Position numbers and translations under genes: made by a program
In this document: piece by piece, positions 40,744-50,804 of the stretch
Layout of the letters: each line of letters opens with the position of its first letter
Numbering within the stretch: position 1 is the first letter of the stretch
Assembly (NCBI RefSeq): GCF_900172225.1
Contig: NZ_FWFO01000001.1
Location: 992,001 to 1,056,000, forward strand
Reading direction: 5' to 3'
DNA length: 64,000 bases
DNA from: Falsiruegeria litorea R37
GTDB lineage: Bacteria; Pseudomonadota; Alphaproteobacteria; Rhodobacterales; Rhodobacteraceae
Notes under the pieces: generated by a model
What the model was told of the DNA's origin: nothing
Databases searched by the model: none
Seen by the model: only the letters and a program-made list of their open reading frames with translations

Positions 40744-41982
40744 ATGCTTGAAACGCTGATTTGCGCCCTGTTCACCATTCTTCCCGACTATCTGTTTCGC
40801 CGCTATGTCCAGGGCAAGCGGATCGGGCATGAGATCACCCTGTTTTCCATGTGGTACGAGCTGCGCATAGGTTTGACCGCCTGTGCCATCGCGGCCATCT
40901 CGGTCATCACGGTGCTGTTTTATTATCACCCGGCGACGGGTTCGGTTGCGTCCTACTATCGGACCTTGACGATCCTGCCTCAGTTCGGCGGGCGCGTGTC
41001 CGAGATCTATGTAGAGAACAACCAGAAGGTCAAAGCGGGCGATCCGATCTTCCGTCTGGATGCGGTATCGCAAGAGGCCTCGGTGCAAGCCGCCAAGGCC
41101 GCAATTGCCGAAGTTGACGCATCTGTTTCGGTTGCTCAGACAGATCTGGCAGCTGCCAAGGCCGGCATCGTGCAAGCCAATGCGGCCCTGACCCAGTCGA
41201 ACGAGGATCTGGCGCGCAACCAGACCCTGCTCGAACAGGGCTCAAGCGCCGTCAAATTGACCGAGATCGAACGTCTGCAGAACCTCGTCGATGAACGCGC
41301 CGCTCTGGTTGATGCTGCCGAAGCGCAGCTGAAGGCAGTCGAAGAGCGCATTGATGTGGTCATCCCCGCGCAGCGTGACAGCGCCGAGGCGCAGCTGGCG
41401 CAGGCTCAGGCCGAGTTGGACAAGACGCTGATCGTGGCCGGTGTCGATGGCACCATCGAACAGCTCAGTCTGCAGATCGGTGACTATGTCAGCCCGGTTC
41501 TGCGCCCCGCCGGTATCCTTGTGCCCGCCAGCACCGGTCACAAGCGGTTCCAGGCTGGGTTCAATCAGATGGCCGCACAGGTCGCCAAACCGGGCATGGT
41601 GGCAGAGATCGGCTGCATGACGCAGCCGTTCACCGTCTACCCGATGGTTGTGGTGGCTGTGCAGGACGTGATCCCGTCGGGTCAGGTCCGCCCCTCTGAC
41701 AGGATTTTCGATCCTCAGAACAACCCGGTGCCGGGCAGTATCATGGTCTTTCTCGAGCCGCTCTATTCCGACAACGCGCCGGACCTGCCGCCGGGCAGCA
41801 ACTGTCTGGCGAACCTCTATACCAACAACCACGAGCGCCTGGAGCACGATGAGGATTTGGGCACGGGCGAGCGCATCTTCCTGCACGTGGTGGACACCAT
41901 TGGCGTGGTTCACGCAGCCGGCCTGCGCCTTCGGATGATCCTGATGCCGGTGCAGACGCTGGTGTTCTCGGGCGGTCACTGA
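40744..41982 (+). CDS. HlyD/EmrA-type membrane-fusion protein
   Basis: The 412-residue protein has one N-terminal helix (LTACAIAAISVITVLFYY), a biotinyl-lipoyl-like half (GGRVSEIYVENNQKVKAGDPIFRLD), a long coiled coil of residues about 115-220 (SVSVAQTDLAAAKAGIVQA and following), and the second half VDGTIEQLSLQIGDYVSP. It should bridge an inner-membrane pump to the outer membrane. Neighbours are its small membrane partner and, across a strong terminator, a TauE-type permease. No pump gene adjoins, so its partner is unknown. Confidence 0.8.
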   Translation: MLETLICALFTILPDYLFRRYVQGKRIGHEITLFSMWYELRIGLTACAIAAISVITVLFYYHPATGSVASYYRTLTILPQFGGRVSEIYVENNQKVKAGDPIFRLDAVSQEASVQAAKAAIAEVDASVSVAQTDLAAAKAGIVQANAALTQSNEDLARNQTLLEQGSSAVKLTEIERLQNLVDERAALVDAAEAQLKAVEERIDVVIPAQRDSAEAQLAQAQAELDKTLIVAGVDGTIEQLSLQIGDYVSPVLRPAGILVPASTGHKRFQAGFNQMAAQVAKPGMVAEIGCMTQPFTVYPMVVVAVQDVIPSGQVRPSDRIFDPQNNPVPGSIMVFLEPLYSDNAPDLPPGSNCLANLYTNNHERLEHDEDLGTGERIFLHVVDTIGVVHAAGLRLRMILMPVQTLVFSGGH

Positions 41983-42007
41983 GTCAACCCATACCGATGA
42001 TCTTTGG

Positions 42008-42034
42008 AGTGCCCCGATGGGGCACTTCTTTTTT
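42008..42034 (+). terminator. Rho-independent terminator after the membrane-fusion gene
   Basis: AGTGCCCC-GAT-GGGGCACT followed by TCTTTTTT is a textbook terminator. It lies just before the ribosome-binding site of the TauE-type gene. Confidence 0.9.
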
Positions 42035-42046
42035 GGGGAGAGATGG

Positions 42047-42787
42047 ATGGATTGGGTCACGGTTGGATTGCTTGTGGCGGGGGCATTGACAGCGGGCTTC
42101 ATCAACGGGTTTGCCGGGTTCGGTACCGCCCTGGTGGCGTCAGGTTTCTGGTTCCTGGTTCTGCCGGCACATGTGGTACCACCGCTGATCATCCTGGCGG
42201 CTTTGGCTGGTCAGGTCGTGGGCCTGTGGAAACTGTCAGGGCGGATGGATTTTCGCCTGTCCATCTACCTGATCTCGGGCGGTGTTCTGGGTGTACCTGT
42301 AGGCGCGCTGCTGCTGAGTGTGCTGGACCCCAATGTCGTCAAGACAACCATTGGATGGTTCCTGATCGCCTATGCTCTATTTCAACTCAAAGGGCTGCCA
42401 GCGGCCATGGTTTCTGCGCCCGAAGACGGGTTTGCTGACCGCAGTATCGGTTTTGTCGGAGGGGTGCTTGGTGGCTTTGCCGGACTGTCGGGCGTGCTCC
42501 CGCTGATCTGGTTGCAGCTCAAACGGCTTTCCCCTGCAGATCAGCGTGCGCGGTACCAGCCGTTCAACCTGTTCATTCTGATGTTGTCGGCCGTTGCCAT
42601 GGTCGCGCTTGGCAAGGTCGATACTGAACTGATGGCCTATGCAGGCGTAGCCATCCCGTTCAGCCTGCTTGGGGCCGTAGTCGGCGCGAACATGTTCCTG
42701 TCAATTTCCGAAAAAGGGTTTCAGCGAGCGGTACTGGTTTTGCTGATGCTCTCTGGCTGTTTCATCGTTTCGCAATCGCTGATGTAG
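42047..42787 (+). CDS. TauE/SafE-family sulfite exporter-like permease
   Basis: The ATG at 42047 follows GGGGAG; an ATG at 42017 lies within the terminator and is rejected. The 246-residue protein has about eight membrane helices. Family features are FINGFAGFGTALVASGFWFLVL near the start and the repeated half GGVLGGFAGLSGVLPLIWLQLKRL. The family exports sulfite, sulfoacetate or related organosulfonate-derived anions, which fits marine roseobacters. A terminator follows 8 bp after the stop. Confidence 0.85.
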   Translation: MDWVTVGLLVAGALTAGFINGFAGFGTALVASGFWFLVLPAHVVPPLIILAALAGQVVGLWKLSGRMDFRLSIYLISGGVLGVPVGALLLSVLDPNVVKTTIGWFLIAYALFQLKGLPAAMVSAPEDGFADRSIGFVGGVLGGFAGLSGVLPLIWLQLKRLSPADQRARYQPFNLFILMLSAVAMVALGKVDTELMAYAGVAIPFSLLGAVVGANMFLSISEKGFQRAVLVLLMLSGCFIVSQSLM

Positions 42788-42794
42788 ACAACAA

Positions 42795-42821
42795 AAAAGC
42801 CCCGCAAAAGGCGGGGCTTTT
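42795..42821. terminator. Bidirectional rho-independent terminator
   Basis: AAAAGCCCCGC and GCGGGGCTTTT form a stem around AAAAG, with A/T runs on both sides. It closes both the TauE-type gene and the minus-strand purine operon. Confidence 0.9.
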
Positions 42822-42841
42822 CTAGTTCGTTGATCCGGCGC

Positions 42842-43915
42842 TTACTGCGGAATGTCGCCTTCGATGCCTTCGACATAGAAGTTCATGCCAGCCAGGGTGC
42901 CGTCATCTGCGGTCTCACCCTCGGCCAGCCAATCGCTGCCGTCCTGCTTTTTGATCGGGCCGGTAAAGGCGTGGTACGAGCCGTCCGCCAGTGCATCCTT
43001 GATCGCCAGCGCTTCGGCTTTCACTTCGGCCGGAACCGCGTCCGAGATCTCGCCGATTCCCACCATGCCGGCACCGATGCCGTCCCAGGTGTCTTTGCTC
43101 TCCCAGGTGCCGTCCATCACGGCCTTGGTGCGCGCAATGTAGTAGGGCGCCCAGTCATCGATGATCGAGCTGACGCGCGGGTGCGGTGCATACTCGCTCA
43201 TGTCGGATGCCTGACCAAAGGTGATCACGTTGCCGGCGGCCTGTGCGGCAGCCTGCGGCGCGGTCGAGTCGGTGTGCTGCAGGATCACGTCCGCACCTTG
43301 TTCGATCAGAACCTTGGCGGCGTCGGCTTCCTTGGCCGGGTCAAACCAGGTAAAGGCCCAGACGATCTTGAACTGCACGTCCGGGTTCACCTTGCGGGCG
43401 TGGACAAAGGCCGAGTTGATGCCACGGATCACTTCGGGGATCGGGAACGAACCGATGTAGCCCACGACGTTCGACTTGGTCATGTGACCGGCGATGGTGC
43501 CCTGAACGGCGCGGCCTTCATAGAAACGGGCCGAATAGGTCGACACGTTGTCGGCGCGCTTGTAGCCGGTCGCGTGCTCGAACTTCACGTTCGGGAACTT
43601 CTTGGCCACGTTGATGGTCGGGTCCATGTAACCAAACGAGGTGGTAAAGATCAGATCGGCACCGTCCAGCGCCATCTGTGTCATCACGCGCTCGCTATCG
43701 GGGCCCTCGGCCACGTTTTCAACGTAGACAGTTTCGACCTTGTCGCCGAACTCTTCGACCACGGCCTTGCGGCCCTGATCGTGCTCATAGGTCCAGCCGC
43801 CGTCGCCCACAGGGCCGACATAGACAAAGCCGACTTTGGTCTTGTCTGCCGCGACCGCTGCGGTGGCCAGGCCAAGGCCAAGCGCCGCAGTGGCAAGAAG
43901 TGAAGTGAGTTTCAT
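42842..43915 (-). CDS. BMP-family ABC substrate-binding protein, purine/nucleoside importer
   Basis: The ATG at 43915 gives 357 residues with signal peptide MKLTSLLATAALGLGLATAAVAAD. BMP motifs are VGFVYVGPVGDGGWTYEHDQG, FTTSFGYMDP, VGYIGSFPIPEVIRGINSAF and GQASDMSEYAPHPRVSS. The family binds nucleosides or related purines in the periplasm. It is the last gene of a seven-gene operon whose first three genes make xanthine dehydrogenase, so import of xanthine, hypoxanthine or a purine nucleoside is inferred. A 64-bp gap separates it from the permease gene. Confidence 0.85.
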   Translation of the reverse strand: MKLTSLLATAALGLGLATAAVAADKTKVGFVYVGPVGDGGWTYEHDQGRKAVVEEFGDKVETVYVENVAEGPDSERVMTQMALDGADLIFTTSFGYMDPTINVAKKFPNVKFEHATGYKRADNVSTYSARFYEGRAVQGTIAGHMTKSNVVGYIGSFPIPEVIRGINSAFVHARKVNPDVQFKIVWAFTWFDPAKEADAAKVLIEQGADVILQHTDSTAPQAAAQAAGNVITFGQASDMSEYAPHPRVSSIIDDWAPYYIARTKAVMDGTWESKDTWDGIGAGMVGIGEISDAVPAEVKAEALAIKDALADGSYHAFTGPIKKQDGSDWLAEGETADDGTLAGMNFYVEGIEGDIPQ

Positions 43916-43979
43916 TAGGTTACTCCCCAGGTTGGTATGTTTTGCCCTTTTATCAGGGCTTTGGTTTGGTTTTGCCACA

Positions 43980-44900
43980 TCAATGCGTGGCGTGGAAGAT
44001 GCGACCCAGCGATGCAGGCGCGCCGCTTTTGTCCCGTGACAGAAGCACCAGGACAAAGATGGTGATCAGATAGGGCGACATTGCCAGATACTCGACCGGG
44101 ATGGCAACGCCTGCGGCCTGCAGATTCAGCTGCACAACCGTAACACCGCCAAAAAGATAGGCACCCAAAAGCGCACGCCATGGTTTCCAGCTGGCAAACA
44201 CCACCAGTGCCAGCGCGATCCAGCCGACACCGGCGGTCATGCCCTCGGTCCACTGCGGCACGCGGATCAGGCTGATGTAGGCGCCACCCAAGCCCGCACA
44301 GGCGCCACCGAACATGATCGCCATGATGCGGATGCGCACAACCTTGTAGCCAAGCGCGTGGGCGGCGTCGTGGTTTTCACCCACAGCGCGCAGCACCAGA
44401 CCGACGCGGGTGTATTTCAGCAGCGCCCAGACAGCGGCGGTCAACGCGATGCCAAGGTACAGGATCGGATCGTGACCAAACAGGATCGGGCCGATGACGG
44501 GCAGATCGGTCAGGACGGGGATGTCCAGCTTGCCCATCTGCGGCGGTTTGATCCCCACATAGCTTTGCCCCATGAGTGAGCTGAGGCCCAAGCCGAACAG
44601 GGTCAGCGCCAGGCCCGAGGCGACCTGATTGGCCAGTGCCACTTGCGTCAGCACCACAAAGAGCAGGGACAAGAGCGCGCCACCAATGGCCGAGGCCAGG
44701 AAACCCAACCAAGGCGAGCCGCTTTCGACCGTGATCGCAAAGCCCGAGATCGCGCCAACGATCATCATGCCTTCGACGCCCAGGTTCAGAACACCGGCTT
44801 TTTCCACCACCAGCTCACCAATGGCGGCCAGCAGGATCGGGGTTGCTGCCACCATGAGCGAGGCGATCAGCAGGACGGGATTGATTGCAGAAAGATCCAT
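43980..44900 (-). CDS. ABC permease 2 of the purine/nucleoside importer
   Basis: The 306-residue protein has eight or nine membrane helices (LLIASLMVAATPILLAAIGELV, NLGVEGMMIVGAISGFA, WIALALVVFASWKPW). NLGVEGMM is the conserved start of this BPD-type permease subfamily. The other signature, RAVGENHDAAHALGY, is the ATPase-contacting loop. It starts 4 bp after the first permease gene. It pairs with that permease and the double-domain ATPase. Confidence 0.85.
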   Translation of the reverse strand: MDLSAINPVLLIASLMVAATPILLAAIGELVVEKAGVLNLGVEGMMIVGAISGFAITVESGSPWLGFLASAIGGALLSLLFVVLTQVALANQVASGLALTLFGLGLSSLMGQSYVGIKPPQMGKLDIPVLTDLPVIGPILFGHDPILYLGIALTAAVWALLKYTRVGLVLRAVGENHDAAHALGYKVVRIRIMAIMFGGACAGLGGAYISLIRVPQWTEGMTAGVGWIALALVVFASWKPWRALLGAYLFGGVTVVQLNLQAAGVAIPVEYLAMSPYLITIFVLVLLSRDKSGAPASLGRIFHATH

Positions 44901-44903
44901 GGT

Positions 44904-45986
44904 TCACGCCACCTCTTTGCTGGCAAGTCGAATGCGGTAGTTGGTAAGCAGGTCCAGTGCCAGCAGGAAGAACAGCAGCATCCCCTGGAAGACCTGAATG
45001 GCGGCCGATGGCAGACCCAGGTTCGACTGCGCGATGTCGCCGCCAATGTAAGTCAGCGCCATGACGCCGCCCGCCAGTACGATGCCCACCGGATGCAACC
45101 GGCCCAGAAAGGCCACGATGATCGCGGTAAAGCCATAGCCGACGTTGAAGTCGATGGTGATCTGACCTGCGGGGCCTGCCACTTCGAAGAGGCCCGCAAG
45201 GCCTGCCAGAACACCCGAGGCACCCAGGCAGAACAGGATCAACCGCGCCGGGTTCACACCGGCAAACTTGGCCGCGCGGGGTGCCTCACCGGTCAGGCGG
45301 ATGTGAAAGCCCAGCATGTGACGGTTGAGCAGGACATAGGCAAAGATCACCGCGATCAGCGCCGTCACGACGCCCCAGTGCATGCCCGAGCCTGCGAACA
45401 GCTCGGCGTTATGCGCGCTGTCCCAGGATTGCAGGTTGCGCGAGCCGGGAAAGCCATAGCCTTCGGGGTTCTTGAGCAATCCCAGCGAGACCGAGGCGAG
45501 CATTTGTTCGGCCACATAGACCAGCATCAGCGACACAAGGATCTCGTTGGTGCCGAATCTGACCTTGAGGATGGCCGGAATCATTGCCCAGATCCAACCG
45601 CCCAAAGCGCCACCAATGACCATCAGCGGAAAGATGTACCACGCCTCAAGCGGGTAGAAGGCCAGGCCCACACCGGCACCCACGATGGCGCCCATGATGT
45701 ATTGCCCTTCGGCCCCGATGTTCCAGATGCCTGCGCGAAAGCCCAAGGACAGGCCAATCGCGATCAGTACCAACGGCGCGCCTTTGATCAGCAACTGCGG
45801 GCGATAGTAGAACGAGAACTCGCCAAAGAGCGGCTCCCAGAAGATGGTCATGATTGCCTCAACCGGGTTCTTGCCAAGCGCGGCAAACAGCACCCCGCCA
45901 AAGAACATTGTTGCAAGTACCGCCACGACAGGCGTGGCCATGGACCAGGTCTGTGATGGCTGTGGTCGTTTCTCCAGCACGATCAT
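44904..45986 (-). CDS. ABC permease 1 of the purine/nucleoside importer
   Basis: The 360-residue permease has the same layout (VVAVLATMFFGGVLFAALG, FRAGIWNIGAEGQYIMGAIVGA, ILVSLMLVYVAEQML). GIWNIGAEGQ is the partner of the NLGVEG motif in permease 2. The loop RLTGEAPRAAKFAGV contacts the ATPase. It lies 66 bp after the ATPase gene and just before permease 2. Confidence 0.85.
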   Translation of the reverse strand: MIVLEKRPQPSQTWSMATPVVAVLATMFFGGVLFAALGKNPVEAIMTIFWEPLFGEFSFYYRPQLLIKGAPLVLIAIGLSLGFRAGIWNIGAEGQYIMGAIVGAGVGLAFYPLEAWYIFPLMVIGGALGGWIWAMIPAILKVRFGTNEILVSLMLVYVAEQMLASVSLGLLKNPEGYGFPGSRNLQSWDSAHNAELFAGSGMHWGVVTALIAVIFAYVLLNRHMLGFHIRLTGEAPRAAKFAGVNPARLILFCLGASGVLAGLAGLFEVAGPAGQITIDFNVGYGFTAIIVAFLGRLHPVGIVLAGGVMALTYIGGDIAQSNLGLPSAAIQVFQGMLLFFLLALDLLTNYRIRLASKEVA

Positions 45987-46052
45987 TTGCTCTGTCCCCC
46001 CAAAGTCTTTTCTTCTTGTTCCAAATACGGCCGCCGGAGGCGGATCTGTCGG

Positions 46053-47570
46053 TCAGACATGCGCCACCTCCATTCCGTGTGCGCCGCCCATCATCAGGCC
46101 GATCTCGTCAACTGTCAGGCCGGTGGTTTCCCGCGGGGCGCTCAGGCGGCCCTCGTTCAGGGCGGCAAAGCTGTCCGATATCTCCATCAGTTCATCCAGA
46201 TCCTGGCTGATGCAGACCACGGCAGTGCCTTTGGCCGCCAAATCCAGAATGGCCTGCCGGATCGAGGCCGCAGCGGCGGCGTCCACGCCCCATGTCGGCT
46301 GGTTCACCACCAGCACGTCGGGGTTTTGCAGAACCTCGCGACCAATGACGAACTTTTGCAGGTTCCCGCCCGACAGCGATCGTGCTGCGTTGTCGGGACC
46401 TGGGGTGCGCACGTCAAACTCTTTGATAATGCGTTCCGCAAAGCTTTGCGTTTCGCCCCATTTCAGGAAGCCGTTGCTTTCCAACCCTTCGCGCACCGAT
46501 CCGGTGAGCAGAGCGTTTTCTGTCAGGCTCATGTCCGGTGCCGCCGCGTGGCCCAGGCGTTCTTCGGGCGCGGACAGCAGGCCCAATTTGCGACGGGCGG
46601 TTGGGCCCAGTTTGCCAATGGGCTGGCCGTTCATCTTGACCGCATCCGGTGCGGTTGTGATCTCACCCGACAACACGCCCAGCAGTTCGTCCTGACCGTT
46701 ACCGGCGACACCGCCGACACCCAGAACCTCACCTCGACGCACGGTCAGGTGCAGGTTGCGCAGCGCCGTGCCGAATTCGGAGGGCGATGGCACCGAAAGG
46801 CCCGAAATGTCCAAAGCCACCTCGCCAAAATCACGACCAGAGCGCTCGGGAGTTTGCAAGGTCGTGCCAACCATCATCTCGGCCATGTCGCGAGCCGAAG
46901 TTTCAGACGGGATGCATTCGCCCACGTTCTTGCCCAATCGCAGGATCGTCGCGTGGTCACAGAGCGTCCGGATCTCTTCCAGTTTGTGCGAGATATACAG
47001 GATCGAGGTGCCCTCGGACCGCAGTTTCTGCAACGTTTCAAACAGGATATCGACCTCTTGCGGGGTCAGAACCGATGTCGGTTCGTCCATGATCAGCAGC
47101 TTGGGATCTTGCAGCAGGCAGCGAATGATTTCGACCCGCTGGCGCTCACCTGCGGACAGGTCGCCCACCGTTCGAAACGGGTCGAGCGGCAGGCCATATG
47201 TCTCTGACACTTCGCGGATGCGCGCGGCCAGGTCGCCCATCTTGGGCGGGTTTTCCATCCCCAAAGCGATGTTCTCAGCCACGTTCAGCGCGTCAAAGAG
47301 CGAAAAGTGCTGGAACACCATTGCGATGCCGTCAGCCCGCGCAGCCCGCGGTTCAGCCGGGGCAAAAGGTTGGCCGTTCAGCACCATTGTGCCGCTGTCG
47401 GGCTTCACCAGCCCGTAAATCATTTTCACCAGCGTGGATTTTCCCGCGCCGTTTTCCCCAAGCAGCGCATGAACCTCGCCCTGTCCGATATCGAACGAGA
47501 CGGTGTCGTTGGCCACTACGCCTGGGTATGCCTTGGTCAGCCCTTGAAGGCTCAGAAGTGGAGTTGTCAC
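46053..47570 (-). CDS. Double-domain ABC ATPase of the purine/nucleoside importer
   Basis: The 505-residue protein has two nucleotide-binding domains. The first is complete: GENGAGKST, QHFSLFDALNVAENIALG, LSAGERQRVEI, LLIMDEPTSVL, ISHKL. The second is degenerate: GVGGVAGNGQ instead of a Lys-bearing Walker A, LSGGNLQKFVI as signature, and VLVVNQPTWGVD where Asp-Glu is normally found. Such asymmetry is known in RbsA-type ATPases. It overlaps xdhC by 4 bases. Confidence 0.85.
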   Translation of the reverse strand: MTTPLLSLQGLTKAYPGVVANDTVSFDIGQGEVHALLGENGAGKSTLVKMIYGLVKPDSGTMVLNGQPFAPAEPRAARADGIAMVFQHFSLFDALNVAENIALGMENPPKMGDLAARIREVSETYGLPLDPFRTVGDLSAGERQRVEIIRCLLQDPKLLIMDEPTSVLTPQEVDILFETLQKLRSEGTSILYISHKLEEIRTLCDHATILRLGKNVGECIPSETSARDMAEMMVGTTLQTPERSGRDFGEVALDISGLSVPSPSEFGTALRNLHLTVRRGEVLGVGGVAGNGQDELLGVLSGEITTAPDAVKMNGQPIGKLGPTARRKLGLLSAPEERLGHAAAPDMSLTENALLTGSVREGLESNGFLKWGETQSFAERIIKEFDVRTPGPDNAARSLSGGNLQKFVIGREVLQNPDVLVVNQPTWGVDAAAAASIRQAILDLAAKGTAVVCISQDLDELMEISDSFAALNEGRLSAPRETTGLTVDEIGLMMGGAHGMEVAHV

Positions 47571-48514
47571 GCGCTCAGGTCCTTTTTTCGTGTCTCTGCC
47601 ACGGTTTTGATTTGCGCCGGGCGCAGCATGTCAGCTGCAACGCCCACGGCGATCATTTGCGGGTGCTTGCCCAAGGACGGGTCACCGATTGGGCAGGTGA
47701 TCCGGCTGATGCGGTCGGGGGGGTGCCCCAATTTGCCCAGCCGGGAACGGAATCGCGCCCACTTGGTAGCCGAGCCGATCAATCCGGCAAAGGCGAAATC
47801 GTGATTTAACAAGCGGTTGCACAGTTCCAGATCAAGCGTGTGTGAATATGTCAGCACCAGATGCTCGGCATCTATCGGGGCGTAGCGCACAAGTTCCGCC
47901 GGTTTGGCCGCTGGCAAAGTCGTCACGCCTGCCGGGATGGTTTCGGGAAACCGCTCTGGCCCGGTGTCCACCCAGGTGATCGCCAGATCCGGCAGGGGGG
48001 ACAGCACATCGACCAGCGCGCGGCCCACGTGACCTGCGCCCCAGATCCAAAGCTGACGCGCGGGTTTGTGCACCGGTTCGATCATCCAGCCGTCGATCAA
48101 CTGCGCCTCAGGCCGGGTGCCTTGTCCGCGCGCCTCATTCAACACGCGCTTGACTGTCAGCGGCATGGTGCGGTCATCGGTGGCGCGGCAGATGATCTCA
48201 GCGTCCAGCGTGTTTACGGCTTCAGCGTCATACACCTCACATAGCAACGAAACCGCTCCGCCACAGCACTGCCCCATGTCGGGGCCAAGTGCGTGATGGC
48301 TGAGAACACGGTCCGCAGTTTGCCGCCGCGCGGTCTCTGCCGCCTCGAACTCCAATGTTCCGCCACCGATGGTACCGGACTGGCCGCCGGGCCAGACCAG
48401 CATGGATGCGCCGACCTCACGCGGGGATGACCCCTTGATCGCGGCGATCACGACGCGGGTGACGCGCCCGTGGGATTTGACTGCCTCCCTCAAAGCCTCC
48501 AGGTCAAATCCCAT
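47567..48514 (-). CDS. xdhC: XdhC, molybdenum-cofactor insertion protein of xanthine dehydrogenase
   Basis: The ATG at 48514 gives 315 residues. Motifs are VVIAAIKGSSPREVGASMLVWPGG, GTIGGGTLEFEAAE, GPDMGQCCGGAVSLL, and the Rossmann WIWGAGHVGRALVDVL. XdhC protects and inserts sulfurated molybdenum cofactor into the XdhB subunit. It overlaps the end of xdhB by 11 bases and the ATPase start by 4, which ties it into the operon. Confidence 0.9.
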   Translation of the reverse strand: MGFDLEALREAVKSHGRVTRVVIAAIKGSSPREVGASMLVWPGGQSGTIGGGTLEFEAAETARRQTADRVLSHHALGPDMGQCCGGAVSLLCEVYDAEAVNTLDAEIICRATDDRTMPLTVKRVLNEARGQGTRPEAQLIDGWMIEPVHKPARQLWIWGAGHVGRALVDVLSPLPDLAITWVDTGPERFPETIPAGVTTLPAAKPAELVRYAPIDAEHLVLTYSHTLDLELCNRLLNHDFAFAGLIGSATKWARFRSRLGKLGHPPDRISRITCPIGDPSLGKHPQMIAVGVAADMLRPAQIKTVAETRKKDLSA

Positions 48515-50804
48515 CGCGAACCCTCCGCACCCTGGCCCAGACCTCTTCGGCCGTAGCGGGGGCATCGATGGCCGGATAGGCGTCGCCGCAGGCGGCAACC
48601 GCGTTCGACAGCGCCAGCCAGGCAGAGATGCCGAGCATGAAGGGTGGCTCACCCACCGCTTTGGAGCGATAGATCGTATCCTCGCGGTTCTGCTCGTCCC
48701 AAAGGGCGACGTTGAAGACATCCGGGCGGTCCGAACAGGCGGGGATCTTGTAGGTCGATGGCGCGTGTGTGCGCAGACGGCCCTGATCATCCCAGACCAG
48801 TTCCTCAGTCGTCAGCCAACCCGCGCCCTGCACATAGCCGCCTTCGACCTGACCAATATCCAGCGCCGGGTTCAGCGAGGCGCCAGCATCATGCAGAATG
48901 TCGGTGCGCAGGATGCGGTTCTCGCCGGTCAGGGTGTCGATCGCCACCTCGGTGATCGACGCGCCATAGGCAAAGTAGAAGAACGGCCGCCCATGCCCCT
49001 TGATCCGGTCCCATTCGATCTTGGGCGTTTTGTAGAACCCTGTGGCCGACAGGCTGATGCGACCCTGATAGGCCATCGATGCTGCCTCTTGGAACGTGTA
49101 ACGCGCCTCGCCGATCTCGACATTGCCGTCGCTGAAGGTGACGTCGTTGACCTCAGCCTGATGGCGCTCGGCCAGGAACTCGGCCATCCGGTCGCGGATG
49201 GTGTCGCAGGCGGCTTTGACCGCCATACCATTCAGGTCAGACCCGGAAGAGGCTGCCGTGGCCGAGGTGTTGGGCACCTTGGCGGTGTCGGTTGCGGTGA
49301 TCTTGACCAGATCCAGCGGAATTCCAAAACGGCTGGCCGCCACTTGCGCAACCTTCTGGAACAGCCCTTGGCCCATTTCGGTGCCACCGTGGTTCAGGTG
49401 GACAGAGCCGTCCTGATAGACGTGCACCAAAGCGCCGGCCTGATTGAGGTGGGTCAGCGTAAAAGAGATTCCGAACTTCACCGGGGCAAAGGCGATACCC
49501 TTTTTCACGATGGGGTTTTCGGCGTTCCATTCCTCGATGGCTGCTTTGCGGGCGGCATAGTTGCTGGTTTCCAGCAGTCGCTCGGTCATGCCGTGCAGTT
49601 CGAAATCCTCAACCTGCATGCCATAGGGGGTCGAGTTGTCGTCTTGCCCTAAGGCGTCGGCCTTGGCGGCGTAATAGTTCCGCTTGCGCACCTCGACCGG
49701 GTCAAGTCCCAGATCATGGGCGATGTGATCCATGACCCGTTCGATCCCGACCATGCCCTGCGGTCCGCCAAAGCCGCGATAGGCGGTGGCGGATTGGGTG
49801 TTGGTCTTCAGACGGTGGCTTTCAATCCGAGCATTGGGCAGCAGATAGGCATTATCCGAATGCAGCATGGCACGGTCGGCGACTGGCAGCGACAGATCCT
49901 GCGCCCAGCCACAGCGGGTATAATGCTTGAACGAGACGCCCTGCACACGGCCATCATCGTCAAAGCCGACACGGTAAGAGATGCGGAACTCGTGCCGTTT
50001 GCCGGTAATCACCATGTCGTCGTCGCGGTCATAGCGCATCTTGCAGGTGCGACCGGTCAGACGTGCAGCCACGGCGCAGGACACGGCCAGCGCGTTGCCT
50101 TGGCTCTCCTTGCCGCCAAAGCCACCGCCCATGCGCCGGGTTTCGACCCGAACGGCGTGCATCGGCACACCAAGCGCCTCGGCCACCTTGTGTTGGATCT
50201 CGGTGGGGTGCTGGGTCGAGGAATGAACCAGCATGTCACCGCCCTCGTTCGGCACGGCCATGGCGGCCTGACCTTCGAGGTAGAAATGCTCTTGCCCGCC
50301 AATTTCAAACGTCGCCTCGATCTGGCGCGGTGCGGCATCAATCGCGGCCTCGGCATCGCCTTTTTCGTAGATGCGCGGGCCTTCTTCGAACCGGCTGTCG
50401 GCGGCCAGAGCCTCATCAACAGTCAGCAGGGGCGTTTCCTCGACATAGTCGATCTGGCCCAACCGTGCGGCCTTGCGCGCGGCCAAGTGGCTTTCGGCAA
50501 TCACCAGAAACACAGGCTGGCCCACGTAGTTCACCGTACCATCCGACAACAGCGGTTCGTCATGGATCGACGGCGAGACGTCATTGGCGAAAGGCAGATC
50601 ATCCGCCACCATCACGGCCATGACACCGGGGGCGGCCTTTACCGCATCTAGGTTCATCGCGGTGATGCGCCCCTTTGCAATCGGGGACTGACCAAAGGCC
50701 AAATGCAGCGTGCCAGCGGGCGAGGGGATGTCATCCACGTAGCGGGCCGATCCCGTCACATGCAGGCGCGCGGCGTCATGGGGGAGGGGTTTGGTCACGC
50801 TCAT
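48504..50804 (-). CDS. xdhB: Xanthine dehydrogenase molybdopterin-binding subunit
   Basis: The 766-residue subunit has the aldehyde-oxidase/xanthine-dehydrogenase a/b hammerhead ([20 protein letters not shown]), the MoCo motifs [41 protein letters not shown] and the catalytic Glu region in the [11 protein letters not shown] segment near the end. It oxidises hypoxanthine and xanthine to urate. It overlaps xdhA by ATGA. Length and motifs are typical. Confidence 0.92.
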   Translation of the reverse strand: MSVTKPLPHDAARLHVTGSARYVDDIPSPAGTLHLAFGQSPIAKGRITAMNLDAVKAAPGVMAVMVADDLPFANDVSPSIHDEPLLSDGTVNYVGQPVFLVIAESHLAARKAARLGQIDYVEETPLLTVDEALAADSRFEEGPRIYEKGDAEAAIDAAPRQIEATFEIGGQEHFYLEGQAAMAVPNEGGDMLVHSSTQHPTEIQHKVAEALGVPMHAVRVETRRMGGGFGGKESQGNALAVSCAVAARLTGRTCKMRYDRDDDMVITGKRHEFRISYRVGFDDDGRVQGVSFKHYTRCGWAQDLSLPVADRAMLHSDNAYLLPNARIESHRLKTNTQSATAYRGFGGPQGMVGIERVMDHIAHDLGLDPVEVRKRNYYAAKADALGQDDNSTPYGMQVEDFELHGMTERLLETSNYAARKAAIEEWNAENPIVKKGIAFAPVKFGISFTLTHLNQAGALVHVYQDGSVHLNHGGTEMGQGLFQKVAQVAASRFGIPLDLVKITATDTAKVPNTSATAASSGSDLNGMAVKAACDTIRDRMAEFLAERHQAEVNDVTFSDGNVEIGEARYTFQEAASMAYQGRISLSATGFYKTPKIEWDRIKGHGRPFFYFAYGASITEVAIDTLTGENRILRTDILHDAGASLNPALDIGQVEGGYVQGAGWLTTEELVWDDQGRLRTHAPSTYKIPACSDRPDVFNVALWDEQNREDTIYRSKAVGEPPFMLGISAWLALSNAVAACGDAYPAIDAPATAEEVWARVRRVRDGI

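Noticed and set aside
42017-42046. Upstream ATG for the TauE-type permease
   Set aside because: It lies in the loop and stem of a strong terminator; the ATG at 42047 has a proper ribosome-binding site.
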